Assembly: GCF_963576615.1 (NCBI RefSeq)
Contig: NC_088709.1
Location: 12,592,764 to 12,656,763, forward strand
From: Watersipora subatra
Taxonomy: Eukaryota; Bryozoa; Gymnolaemata; Cheilostomatida; Watersiporidae
DNA length: 64,000 bases
Direction: 5' to 3'
The position numbers and the translations under genes were made by a program. Numbering within the stretch: the stretch's first letter is position 1; each line of letters starts with the position of its first letter. Of the stretch, positions 43,171 through 54,789 are shown piece after piece. The notes under the pieces were generated by a model, which worked only from the letters and a program-made list of their open reading frames with translations, was not told where the DNA came from and did not search any database.

Positions 43171-43599
43171 TAAGTATCTGCTATCTGTAACTTTTAGCTT
43201 TTCAGACTTCAAAGAGAGTGAAATGATAAACAAAGTATTCTCATTGAATTACTCGCTTCAACGTTGAAAAGTTTCATTATGGTAGGTAAATATCAAAACA
43301 AACTACAAACAAACAATTTAACTATGTATGAAGAGGTTTAACAGTACTTACGTATATAACTACATGTACTTATCTATCTACAAATGTACACGACTGGAGA
43401 CTGGTATGACAAATTAACTGAGTTAAAGCTTCAGTTGTTTATAAAACAATAAAATAATTGGCATCAAACCAATCCAAACCAGAATCAGAACTTTTCTCGT
43501 TGTTTATTCTGTGCCTAAATACTAATTGGTAACATCTAACATCGTAGAGCTCTGACTGCAGGTTTGAAATAAATCAATTACCTTTTGTTTAAATAGCCT

Positions 43600-44575
43600 T
43601 GCTAATAACCAGTTCTGCAATAAACATATTGGTTAAAGGTCATGTCATGGTCAATTTAAGCTTATCACAGTTTGTAGCTGTCTTTCCTTGAGATCAAGGC
43701 ATTTTGTGCAAGAGTTTAAGGTATTTTACTCCTTCCCTCTTCTATGAGTTATTTATGTTGTTACCAAGTCTTTCAGTTATATCAGCAATCGCCTGCCTAG
43801 TTAATTGTCAATGACGTAGTAGTAGTAATAGTAGTAGTTGTAATAGTAGTAGTAGGAGCGGTAGCAATAGTTGTGGCAGTAATAGTAGTAGTAGTAATAG
43901 TAGTAGTAATAACAGTAGTAGTAGCAGTGGTAGTGGTAGTAGTAGTAGAAGTTGTAGCAGTAGCAGTGGTAGTAGAAGTGGTAGTAGGAGTAGTAGTAGC
44001 ATCAGTGGCGGTGGCAATGGTAGCGGTGTTAGCAGCGGTAGTGGTGGTAGCAATAATAGTAGGAGTAGTGGTAGCAGCAGTAGTAGTAGCAGTAGTAACA
44101 GTAGTAGTAGTTGTTGTTGTAGTAACAGTGGTGGTAGGGCTAGTAGTAGTTGCAGTAGTAGTGGTAGAGGTAGCAATAACTGCAATAGCAAAAGCAGCAG
44201 TAGCGACAGCAGTAACGGAAGTGGTAGTGGCATCGATATTGGCTGGAACAGAAATAGCAACAACATTAGCAGCAGCTGTACTAGCAGCGGTAACGGCAGC
44301 AGTACCGGCAGCAATACTGGCAGCAGTACCGTCAAGGGTTTTGGCAGTGGTACCAGCAATACCAGCAGCAGTTGTGGCAGCAGTTGCGGCAGCGAGTGCA
44401 ACAGAAATAGCGGCAGCGGTACAGCAGTGGTACTGGCAGCAGTACTGGCAACATTACTGGTAGCGACAGTTGCAGCGATAGCATCAGCTGTAGCAGCAGA
44501 GCAAACAATAATTTAGTACAATTAGTAGCAGCAATATTGGTAGTAGTAATAGAAATAGTATTTTAATTACAACTG
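43600..44575. repeat. Intergenic segment remnant (copy E) with (TAG)n tract
   Basis: 43640-43800 matches 7260-7410 of copy A. 43815-44515 is a long degenerate trinucleotide tract, unusually rich in GGT, CAG and GCA variants. It leads straight into the 3' flank of FUT3. Long Leu/Pro and Val/Ala frames over it are not genes. Confidence 0.75.
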
Positions 44576-44873
44576 AAAAATCAAGTGTTCATTGAGTGCT
44601 TTATAATATATGATATTATCTGTACCTATATAACAACATGGCTGCTGCCTTTACCTGCTTTAAACGTAAAAATCATACAAATAAACCTACAAAATTGTCA
44701 AAGTATTGCAAATTATTTTCAAAGAATTAATTCTTGACTTACATGTTTGAGATATACTATGTGAAAAGGTATCTCAAATAGATATACGCGAAAAATAATG
44801 ATACTGTCATGAAAAAATGCTGAATAAGTCACACATTCCTGTTTGTCAAGTTCCTACAGTTACTCTGGTTATT

Positions 44874-46019
44874 CTACTCATCTGCAAAGAGATGACTCTG
44901 GGCAGCTTGTAGTGTCTCAGGATGATTGATACTTTCACAAAGACTACAAACAGACTTTTTGTTGGTTTCTCTGGTTACTGTGTAGCTGTGGCGCCACTCA
45001 TGGTACCTGTTATAGGCAGCGTCATCATTCATTAGATGTTGGAGGTATTTCCCTAAAGCCTCTATCGAATGAATAAATGAATTAGGAGGTGCAACATCAG
45101 TATACTCTTCAACTGATAAACCACCGAGAGCTACGGGAATAAAATAACCTTTGTTTTTTAAAGTCTTCCAAAACTTTTCTGTTATGTAGTCTTTGCATAA
45201 AGAGTTCTCAAACGCTAAGTAAAATCGGTATTGCGAGTGCACCTTCGCTTCACATGTAATGTCACCTTTTGTTGGACACGGCCGCTGATTAGTGCAGCTT
45301 CCGAATATGTTTCCATTTATATATGTTAAAAGACGTGTCATAACCTCTAGTCTATTATACTGATGAGAGTAACAGATGGAAACATAAGAATACGCCCCTT
45401 TTGTCTTATTTTTAGCGTAGTCAACAACATCCTCTGAAGTATTCTCAGCTTTTTGTTTCATAAAACCATACGGAAAATGGACCGGAATAGAATCTGGTGA
45501 GTAGGTCATGCTTCCATTAAATGAGTTGATGACTATGTTGAATCTGTTGTGAGAGAAGGCTGGTGATTCCATGCTGAAAACAAACCAGAGTTGTCGCTGC
45601 CGTACTTCAGCCGGAAATTTCAGAGTTATCTGCTCACAATTGTGACCAAAGATGAGGACATCAGCTTGCTGGGCATAGTTGGTGTTATTTAAACTTTGTC
45701 TGAATATGCAGTTTGAATATCGACAATCTTCAAAGTTCATCTTCTTGCTCAACGATGGTCCACTCCTATCAATGCTCAGTATTAGTTTCATCTGCTCTGC
45801 CCTCACTACTTCCTCAGAGCTGTTTGTTTGTGTTTCCATTGTACTCCTTTGCTTTATCACTTCAGTTGTACTCTGAGTTGAGAATACTTCACTTTCTTGC
45901 TGTTGATGGTTCTTTACTAAATTCTTATACATGTAGTTGTTAGTATGTCTATGTAATACAACAGCAAGGCAGATGAAGATTATTAGAGCGACACAGAACT
46001 TTTTCAAAGTAGAATTCAT
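44874..46019 (-). CDS. FUT3: fucosyltransferase with truncated C-terminus
   Basis: 381 residues from ATG 46019. The N-terminus is MNSTLKKFCVALIIF, differing from MDQLLKR in the others; anchor, stem and catalytic motifs follow as in FUT2. Three differences stand out. (1) Five residues equivalent to FUT2 319-323 (VYNFS) are deleted in frame. (2) TAG replaces the Trp388 codon, removing 15 residues including the last conserved Cys; the frame beyond the stop continues with NNQSNC to a normal end near 44831, so this is a single nonsense change. (3) The 5' flank is unrelated to that of FUT1, FUT2 and FUT4 from just before the ATG. GT10 catalytic motifs are intact, so activity is possible, but folding may suffer. 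Confidence 0.75.
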   Translation of the reverse strand: MNSTLKKFCVALIIFICLAVVLHRHTNNYMYKNLVKNHQQQESEVFSTQSTTEVIKQRSTMETQTNSSEEVVRAEQMKLILSIDRSGPSLSKKMNFEDCRYSNCIFRQSLNNTNYAQQADVLIFGHNCEQITLKFPAEVRQRQLWFVFSMESPAFSHNRFNIVINSFNGSMTYSPDSIPVHFPYGFMKQKAENTSEDVVDYAKNKTKGAYSYVSICYSHQYNRLEVMTRLLTYINGNIFGSCTNQRPCPTKGDITCEAKVHSQYRFYLAFENSLCKDYITEKFWKTLKNKGYFIPVALGGLSVEEYTDVAPPNSFIHSIEALGKYLQHLMNDDAAYNRYHEWRHSYTVTRETNKKSVCSLCESINHPETLQAAQSHLFADE

Positions 46020-47639
46020 TCTCGACAATTCTAATACACTCTACTAGCTACTTTGAAAACAACGCTTCAAATGCGTACGTATGTAGGATTTAGGAATTGT
46101 GTCAATAGGGATGCTACACTCAGCCTAGGTAGGCGATTGATTGCCACAATAGGTAGGCGTTGATTGTATTACATTTTTGAGCTCGCATTACAGCAATAAT
46201 AATGTTCACACAAAAGGACATTGTCACCATTATTCATAAGAAAATCTGGTGTAGTGTTATCATGCTATTCATTCATAAACATGTCATTACAATGCTTCTG
46301 TGAGTTTATGTTTGAGGTTGCTAACAGCATACTCTTGCCATTATATGTTTACAAGTGCTCGTGGTACACTTCTAAGCTGATTAGGGAAATACAAAAGTCT
46401 ATCAAACTCGTATGCTACAAACAGTCTATCGATTAACAAACATTCTGCAGCTGCCCTGTTAAAAACTATTAAATGAGTTGATAAAACAAACAAACTTAAT
46501 AACTTCCCAGCTAGAGAATGTTGAATTTGAAACTAAACTAATTTCACAAGACAGTTTTGTAATTTTCAACTTTCCATCAAATAGTCAAGATTCTGTCTTC
46601 ATGTTCCACAAAATCTACTATAGTTCTCCATTCAGAGAGTCATTGTTAGACAAGTCAATAAGCTCTGATGAAAAAGCTTCACCAAATTAGGAATGGTCAG
46701 AGGTAAGTACTGGAGTTGCGAGACCTTTAGGAGTGGTATGAGTTACAATCATAGGGCTAACAGCAGCTCTATATACTGGCTGGTTTGTTTTCAAAGGTGG
46801 GCTGGCTTCTACAGTTTCATGATCTTTAGCATTCTTTTGCCGGAGTGAATCATATTGCATGGGAGAGAAAAGTTGTTAATATTCAGCACTGTTTTCTGTT
46901 GAGTTATCTGTTATCCATTCATCCAAGCCAATCATCTTTCTTTCTTTGTATGAAGAGAGTATCCCGGCACTGTTTCTAAAAGTTAAATGACTTGACTGAT
47001 GATCTGCTGTCAAACTCTAGGAGAAATCTCTAGATATCCACTCTTTGAGTGTTTTCAAAAATTATTAAACCGACTCTGCCAATAATTGTTGGTGTGTTAA
47101 AAAGTGTATTAGTGCTGAAAGAGAGTGTGCCGAGTAGAGTGCAGTCATACCTCGACATACAACTGTTCCAACATATGAGAAATTTGAGATATGAAGAAAA
47201 TCCGAGCATACTTTCCCTTCAAGATACAAAACAAGTTTGAGATGTGAGCAAATGTGTCAGTTCTCAATGCAGCCGCTAGGTAATTGAGTATGCAAGATGC
47301 TGCTTACGAAGGCAGCATAGCTCAGTCTTTCTTGTCGAATTAGTTTGGAAGAGTTTTAAGAGAGTCAGCTAAAAGTGAAGGTAGAAAGGAGTCAAATAGC
47401 AAGACAAAAAGAGCCAAACCGGAAGAAGAAAAGTTAAAAGCTGAAAACGAAAACCAAGTTAATGTTAAGTGTCACAAAAGTGTAGTATATTGAACTTGTT
47501 GCATCTTTTTTAATTGCCAACAGTCGCTACCCTCTGTATCTAAGGAAAAGATTTCATACAGTACTGTACTTAGTAATGTTTCATTTGATTGCAGAAACAA
47601 CCACTTAATAGGTATGTGTTATTTTGTGAATGTCGGTAG

Positions 47640-48010
47640 TGTGTGTTGTATGTGTGGTATACTGTATGTGTGTGCACGAGTGCGCGTGTGTGCGGTTGGA
47701 GGTGTGTGATGGGTGGTGTGTGCTTGGTGGTGGGTAGTTGGTGGTGTGTGTGGGGTGTGTGAGAGAGTGTGTACGCCTGCGTGCATGCTTGCGCATGGGT
47801 GTGTAAGCTTGCATGTTGCGTGCATGTGAGGGTGAGTATACATGCATGTGTGAGGGAAAGTGTGTGCGTTTGCATGCACATGTGTGTGTGTCCATGTGTG
47901 TGGGCTTGTTTGTCTGTGCATGCACGCATGGGTGTGTGGTTGTCGATGCGTGGTATGTGGTGTGTGGTTGCTCGTATGTGGTCGGTGGTTTGTGGGTGTA
48001 TGTGCGCCCG
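47640..48010. repeat. TG/GGTG-rich tract (copy C)
   Basis: Irregular TG tract with many GG interruptions, unlike the purer alternating tracts of copies A, B and D. His/Thr/Pro-rich frames here are artefacts. Confidence 0.75.
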
Positions 48011-48614
48011 CACATTGCTCAGGGTGTAACAAAAATAGTTGTACATAGATGTACATAGTTTGCTGCACAATGAAATAAATAAAATAATAAATGTTATAAA
48101 ATAATCATAAAAATAGCTGGTAAATTATATATATATATATATCAGAAAGTGCTAAACTTCTAAATCCCTTCAAGACACCTGCTACAGGTTTCAACTACTT
48201 TCTGTCATGTTTACCGCTTGTCGTATCAGCTTTGCATTTGTGCATCTTTTTACATTAGCTCAGAGTCAGAGCTCATTTATTTAATTTGTTCATCGCAAAA
48301 TGCATTTACATAAAGTTCACTAACATTTATAAGTTTGAGCTCGATTGTTCCTACCCTCTCTCATGTGTTATTTATTGTTGTTAGCAAGTGTCATATTCTT
48401 ACCAGTGTTCACTTACCTTTTTGTTTGTTCGAGATTTACCAAGCTTTGAAAAATCCTTTTTTATAGTTGTCTTCTCTTTACGATGCTCGCCTACATGTAA
48501 ATCTTTCACATTGTAACCTACTTTCTTAATCACATAAGTACAGCTGTTAAAATCAAAAATGATTTTTTGCTTAGCTCCAGACAAATTTCATTTTGTAACT
48601 TCACGTTATAAATA

Positions 48615-48845
48615 GTACTAATAGTAATAGTGAGAGTAACAAAAAAGCAATAGTAGTAGTAGTAGTAGCAATAGTAGTAGCAGTAGTGGTAGCAGTAGTA
48701 GTAGCAGTAGTAGCAGCAGTAGTAGTAGCAGTAGTAGTAGCAGTAGTAGTAGCAGTAGTAGCAGCAGTAGTAGTAGCATTAGTAGTAGCAGTAGTAGCAG
48801 CAGTAGTAGCAGCAGTAGTAGTAGCAGTAGTAGTAGCAGTAGCAA
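48615..48845. repeat. (TAG)n/(CAG)n microsatellite (copy C)
   Basis: Trinucleotide tract, here with regular AGTAGTAGC units and hence a poly-Leu frame on the minus strand. Confidence 0.85.
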
Positions 48846-49649
48846 CGATAAAGTAGAATGGTTTTTCAGATTTGACTGATCGATTATTCTTTATATCAGT
48901 CTTGTATGGAAAGCTAAGGTGCAGGAGAACTGATCTTTAACAATTGTGGTGATAACAATCCACAGTGTAAGCGATATGTCAGCAAGCCATCAGCATGATA
49001 AGTTATGTTTCATATTTCAGAATAGTAAGTATCTATCACTTAGAATTGTAGAATTAGAATAGTAAGAACTTATCATTTAGCACTCCACATGACTTCACGT
49101 TCTGAGAAAAGAAGTCTGGTGTTTTTGCTCTTATTAGGTGAATTTATTGATATTTTAGCCAAAGTTAATAAAATATAGAAGGGTTAGTGCCATAGTCAAC
49201 ATACAAACACTCTCCGCAAGTGTATATATTGATGTACTGGTAAGGAAGACTAGGTACTTCCAAGTATTTGTTCAGTAAAGTACTAAAATCTGCAGAGTAC
49301 ATACATGTAATTATCAAAAACGTTAATCGATTTCTGAGCTGAATCACGCACAGCAGAGTCAGATTAATTTTCCGCTTTAGGCCTAATTATGCACAGCTAG
49401 ATACTGGTAAATATTATGATCAATACATCAATGAGCAAACAGTTATCTGCAACTTAAGTGTTAACATAATCATGTGATGAATGTGAACACAGTAGAATAT
49501 AGTTGACTCTCTTTACATGAAAGTTTCTCTGAATTAGGAAGCTAAGTGATACATGTAGATAACACGTAGAACAGATTATTATTACACATTATGATTATTA
49601 GTAAATCCTACTGTAAAGCCAGTAAACCTTGAGTTAGAAAAACTTTTCA

Positions 49650-50495
49650 ACAGTGATACTAGTAATAATCATTATAAAGTAATTTGATATTAGTAACAGT
49701 CATTATAAATTACAGTGAGACTAGTAATAGTCATTATAAAAAACAATGATACTAGTAATAATCATTATAAGGTACAGTGATACTATTAATAATCATTATA
49801 AAGTACAATGATACTAGTAATAATCATTATAAAGTACAGTGATACTAGTAATAGTCATTATAAAGTACAGTGATACTAGTAATACTCATTGTAAAGTACA
49901 GTGATACTAGTAATAGTCATTATAAAGTACAGTGATACTACTAATACTCATTATAAAGTACAATGATACTAGTAATACTCATTATAAAGTACAGTGATCC
50001 TAGTAATAGTCAATATAAATAACAGTGATACTAGTAATAGTCATTATAAAGTACAGTGATACTAGTAATAGTCAATAAAAAGTACCGTGATAATAGTAAT
50101 AGTTATTATAAAGTACAGTGATCCTAGTAATAGTCAATATAAATAACAGTGATACTAGTATTAGTCATTATAAAGCTCAGTGATACTAGTAATAGTCATT
50201 ATAAAGTACAGTTATACTTGTAATAGTCATTAAAAATTACAGTGATAATAGTAATAGTCATTACAAAGTACCGTGATACTAGTTATAGTCATTATAAAGT
50301 ACTCGGATACTAGTCATCGTCATTATAAAATACAGTGATACTAGTTGATACTAGTTATAGTCATTATAAAGAACAGTGATACTAGGAATAGTCATTATAA
50401 AGTACAGTGATAATAGTAATAGTCATTATAAAGTACAGTGATACTAGTAATAGTCATTATAAAGTATAGTGATACTAGTAATAGTCATTATAAAG
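49650..50495. repeat. 31-bp minisatellite (FUT4 side)
   Basis: About 27 units of the same 31-bp repeat as 15184-15935, with more scattered substitutions and few 33-bp variants. 50496-51140 continues to match the FUT2 3' side (15936-16565). Confidence 0.85.
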
Positions 50496-51140
50496 TTCAT
50501 TCATAGTTATTTATATAATTGTAGATATATTCACTAATAGTAGCAACACACATCTCTAGATTACTCTTAGACAGCTGCCTTTTACAACCACTGTCTCAAA
50601 ATAAAACTAATTGCTAAAATCAATCTGGAATGACAAGTAAGCAACTATTGCTTACTTGTCATTCTAGATTGCTATTGCTTATGTGTTAAAATAGAACTGC
50701 TTTTACTTGGATTTCGTAGAATAATAGGATTTGATAAAAATGTTTCTACAAGTTTAAAATATTTTTTGGTGACTTTTGTTAAATTTTTAGCAGACTAATA
50801 CTCGTTTCTTAAAGTGAGTTCTCAAATTTCTTTTACCAAGTCAATTCATTAACCCTTCTCGTGTTTTCATGTTTTATGCAAGAATTTCTGACATTTTGTA
50901 TTGGCAATTTCTGTCATAGTTGTGTTCACTATCATAAGTCCTCTGTTGTTCTTGCAACATTACACATTGCAACATTGATAAGAAAATCATATGAATTTCA
51001 GGCTTTACTGATTACAGGCCATTACTGATTGTCATTGTTTAGTAGTGAAGCGACACGAAAATGTATTTCTAATAGACATATTTGGTGTAATCGGTTGCTT
51101 TTCCAACTCTGTCTAAGTATTATTAATGATTACGATTCAT

Positions 51141-51392
51141 AAAAGTTGAGCAACCAATCAAAAGCTGAGTAGACTGATGCATGATGATTGAGGAACCAAT
51201 CAAAAGCTGAGTAGACTGATGCATGATGATTGAGGAACCAATCAAAAGCTGAGTAGACTGATGCATGATGATTGAGCAACCAATCAAAAGCTGAGTAGAC
51301 TGATGCATGATGATTGAGCAACCAGTCAAAAGCTGAGTAGACTGATGCATGATGATTGAGCAACCAATCAAAAGCTGAGTAGACTGATGCAT
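51141..51392. repeat. 42-bp tandem repeat, six units
   Basis: Six near-identical 42-bp units (containing AACCAATCAAAAGCTGAGTA) run head to tail. The unit differs by one or two bases between copies. Because 42 is a multiple of three, both strands stay open (14-residue peptide repeats), which makes spurious frames. The FUT2 flank has a single diverged unit near 16567-16610. 51393-52045 is FUT4 3' flank without genes. Confidence 0.9.
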
Positions 51393-52045
51393 GATGATAA
51401 AAGTACAAAAGCAGTTGTGATTATGAGCAGCATATTTAAAATTACAGATTCTTGTTTTTATTATTTATTTGAAATTGTATTTTGGAAAACTGCACATATA
51501 TTAAGTAGTTAAGGTTCTATCTGGTTTGGCAAAAATATGATGAATTCTCAACAATTGTGAAAGTTAGGGAGCCAGAACACAGTCAAAATCTCAATAATGT
51601 GTAGGCATACATAGCCAACTGATCACAATAGTTTATATGGATTGAAAACTTTAGTACCTGAGTACCTTTATAGTACTTGAGCTAATCTGAGAGATATTGT
51701 CTACAGTTCTAAGTGCTTTAGCTACAAACTTATTACACTTGACGTAAATGGTGATTGGTTAAAACAATTACAGCTAATATATTATTACAACTTGTCAATC
51801 CAGTGTTCAATGATTACCCTATAACAGATGATATTATCTGTACCTAAATAACAACATTGCTACTGCTGGCAACATGCTGTAAATATAAAGCTTATACAAA
51901 TAAACCCCCAACATTTTCAAAGACATTGCAATTTATTTATGAAGAAATAATTTTTTACTTAGATATTTGAGATATTTTAAGAGAAAAGACTGCTCAAATA
52001 GATAAACACAAAAAATGTGACTGCCATAAATAGCTGCTGAATAAA

Positions 52046-53254
52046 TCACACACTCCTGTTTGCCAAGTTCTTGCAGTTGCTCTGGTTATTCCACTCGTCT
52101 GCAAAGAGGTGACTCTGGGCAGCTCTAAGTGACTCAGGGTGATTGATACTTTCACAAAGACTACAAACAGACTTCTTGTTGGTTTCTCTGGTTACTGTGT
52201 AGCTGTGGCGCCACTCATGGTACCTGTTATAGGCAGCGTCATCATTCATCAGATGCTGGAGGTATTTCCCTAAAGCCTCTATTGATGAGAAGTTGTAGAC
52301 GTGAATAAATGAATCGGGAGGTGCAACATCAGTATACTCTTCAATTGATAAACCACCGAGAGCTACAGGAATAAAATATCCTCTGTTTTCTAAAGTCTTC
52401 CAAAACTTTTCTGTTATGTAATCTTTGCATAAAGAGTTCTCAAACGCTAAGTAAAACCTGTATTGCGGGTGCACTTTTGCTTCACATGTAAAATCATCAC
52501 CTTTTCTCGGACAAGGCTGCTGATTAGTGCAGCTTCCGAATATGTCTCCATTCACATATGTTAAAAGATGTCTCATAGTCTCTAGTCTATTATACTGATG
52601 AGAGTAACAGTTAGAAACATAAGCATACGCCCCTTTAGTTTTATTTTTAGCGTAGTCAACACCACCCTCCGAAGTATTGTCAGCTTTTTGTTTCATAAGG
52701 CCATAAGGAAAGTGGGCAGGAATAGAATGTGGTGAGTAGGTCATGCTTCCATTAAATGAGTTGATGACTTTGTTGAATCTGTTGTGAGAGAAGGCTGGTG
52801 ATTCCAGGCTGAAAACAAACCAGAGTTGTCGCTGCCGTACTTCAGCCGGAACTTGCAGAGTTATCTGCTCATAATTAGGACCAAAGATGAGAACATCAGC
52901 TTGCTGGGCGTAACTGATGTTATTTAAACTGTGTCTGAATACACAGTTTGAATATTGACAATCTTCAAAATTCAACATCTCGCTCAACCATGGCCCACTT
53001 TGATCAATGCTCAGTATTAGCTTCATCTGCTCTGCCCTCACTACTTCCTCAGAGCTGTTTGTTTGTGTTTCCATTGTACTCCTCTGCTTTATCACTTCAG
53101 TTGTACTCTGAGTAGAGAATATTTCACTTTCTTGCTGCTGATGGTTCTTTACTAAATTCTTATACATGTAGTTGTTAGTATGTTTATGTAATACAACAGC
53201 AAGGCAGATGAAGAGTATCACAGCGATACAAACTCTTTTCAACAACTGATCCAT
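52046..53254 (-). CDS. FUT4: alpha-1,3-fucosyltransferase (GT10), intact
   Basis: 402 residues from ATG 53254, same role and layout as FUT2: N-terminal anchor (about 8-22), stem, SPAFSHNRFN, MTYS.DSIPAHFPYG, the GT10 signature at 267-285 and C-terminal Cys residues. From the signature to the end it differs from FUT2 at only one residue that I can see (NHP versus NHL). The stem (about 38-80), however, follows FUT3 (NHQQQES, TEVIKQRSTMETQTNSSEE). The gene is therefore a mosaic. The candidate 5' UTR splice acceptor (TTTTACAG before GTAAAG) is kept. Expected to be functional; acceptor specificity is not predictable. Confidence 0.9.
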   Translation of the reverse strand: MDQLLKRVCIAVILFICLAVVLHKHTNNYMYKNLVKNHQQQESEIFSTQSTTEVIKQRSTMETQTNSSEEVVRAEQMKLILSIDQSGPWLSEMLNFEDCQYSNCVFRHSLNNISYAQQADVLIFGPNYEQITLQVPAEVRQRQLWFVFSLESPAFSHNRFNKVINSFNGSMTYSPHSIPAHFPYGLMKQKADNTSEGGVDYAKNKTKGAYAYVSNCYSHQYNRLETMRHLLTYVNGDIFGSCTNQQPCPRKGDDFTCEAKVHPQYRFYLAFENSLCKDYITEKFWKTLENRGYFIPVALGGLSIEEYTDVAPPDSFIHVYNFSSIEALGKYLQHLMNDDAAYNRYHEWRHSYTVTRETNKKSVCSLCESINHPESLRAAQSHLFADEWNNQSNCKNLANRSV

Positions 53255-53664
53255 TGAAGACAACTCTCATACAGCTTTACCTGTAAAAGCAATTATTCAA
53301 ATTATTACTATGATAGGAGCGATTACTTTCTGTCCATCCATCCGAAGCCATGGTTAGAGGTTATGATATAACATTGTATTGTACTGTACTCACTGTTAAT
53401 CCATCCGTTCGAAGCTATGATAAAACATTGTATTAAACCCAAGCCCACCCGAACCCTTATTTTATCAGTAGCCTGGCACACCAATATTTGCACCAATCAA
53501 CCACTTTCCAACATTAAAGAATGATTATCATCACCAGTGAGTAATTACGTAAATAGTTATTCTCTAGTGCCATACACTACAAGCTGCCTATCAGCAGCCT
53601 GATTAGATAAGTAGCCTGGCACGCAGTCACTGGCCGTTTTATTTACATTTTACTTACTTTTATT

Positions 53665-54759
53665 CCACGACCAAACATGAACGGAACGAATGTTTGAGAG
53701 TTTTATGATAAATGCATGTGCTCACAACTCACGAAAATTATTCATCAACAATGTCGCAAACCCTTGTACCGAAATCTCTTCAACAAATTTAACCATTTTT
53801 CAATAGAGTTGTTTTAGGATAATAACAATACAAAACACATAAAAACCTATTTAAGTATGCTACCAAGTTCTTGTAAATTGTTGACAATGTCTTAACACTT
53901 ATCCATCTGATGGGATTATACACAAATAGACAGATTAATTTGGCCAAAAATCGTTATTCAAACTTGCCAAGCCTTATTTTTATCAAAATTAAGACCGGCA
54001 AACAAAATGCCAAGCGACAGAGAATAGAATCATTAAGTCGTGCGCATTTCACGAAAAAATACCGTGCATATTTTACCAGTCTATAGCATTGTTGAATTTT
54101 CGAAGGTTTTTGTAATTAACATAGAAGTACTGAAATATAATCGTTTCCTTTTTGCCGATTTCAAAGTAACTGAAATTTTGAAAACTTTTGACTACTTTGG
54201 TATTCTAACTAATGCCGAAGCAGTGAAAGTAAAAGAAATGACCATAATTTTTTTAACGGTTCTTATAAGATTATTACAATATTTAATTATAAGTTTGGAT
54301 GACTATTGAAGTGTTATAGTCACACTAACAACATCGATGATGGGCAGTATGTTACTGTTATTATTTGTTCTAAATAGTTTTGTTAAATAGACTTTCTCAA
54401 ATCTATATAATTATCCCAACTTCTTGATATTGTTAGCTATGACATTTTGAAATGTAAACAAAACTGTGCAATGATTTTCTATTATTACTGTATTACTATA
54501 TTAATAATATTGGTTATTCTAATAATATCAGTGCATTTTACTTCTAATATTGCATTTCTCCTATTGCAGGGGAAGAGATATAAACATATAATATTTTCCT
54601 TTTATTATTGCTGTTTGTTGTACATAATAACACCCACACCTAGGTCATTACGGCTACCATTGCAGTTCTCCTATTGCACTGCAGTGCCATTTGACTGCCA
54701 ATATTGCATTTCTCAACCATCAGTACCCTTTCTTTTTTCCAATATCACTTTGGTCGTGG
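53665..54759. mobile_element. TIR insertion in the FUT4 5' flank
   Basis: The left end CCACGACCAAA and right end TTTGGTCGTGG are exact inverses. The conserved FUT 5' flank resumes on the far side at about 54780. No clear target duplication. It contains an 89-codon plus-strand frame (54040-54309), Ile/Phe-rich and unrecognised, which I do not call a gene. Confidence 0.5.
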
Positions 54760-54789
54760 GCTGTATGACAGGGGAATTTCTAGTTTATA

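Larger units (their letters stand above)
46480..49330. repeat. Intergenic segment, copy C
   Basis: 46540-46960 carries the unrecognised coding-like relic (minus strand, stops present). 47050-47640 matches 5560-6300. 47640-48010 is a TG tract and 48615-48845 a TAG/CAG tract. 48850-49330 matches 7960-8400. The Helitron and THAP relic seen in copies A and D are absent. No intact gene. 46020-46480, before it, holds nothing identifiable, and 49330-49640 is AT-rich spacer. Confidence 0.75.

Noticed and set aside
51123..51408. CRISPR-like array or a 14-residue repeat protein
   Set aside because: The units are contiguous with no unique spacers, the genome is eukaryotic, and the open frames follow simply from a 42-bp period.
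54040..54309. An 89-codon gene
   Set aside because: It lies wholly inside a TIR insertion, resembles nothing known and has AT-rich composition like non-coding sequence.
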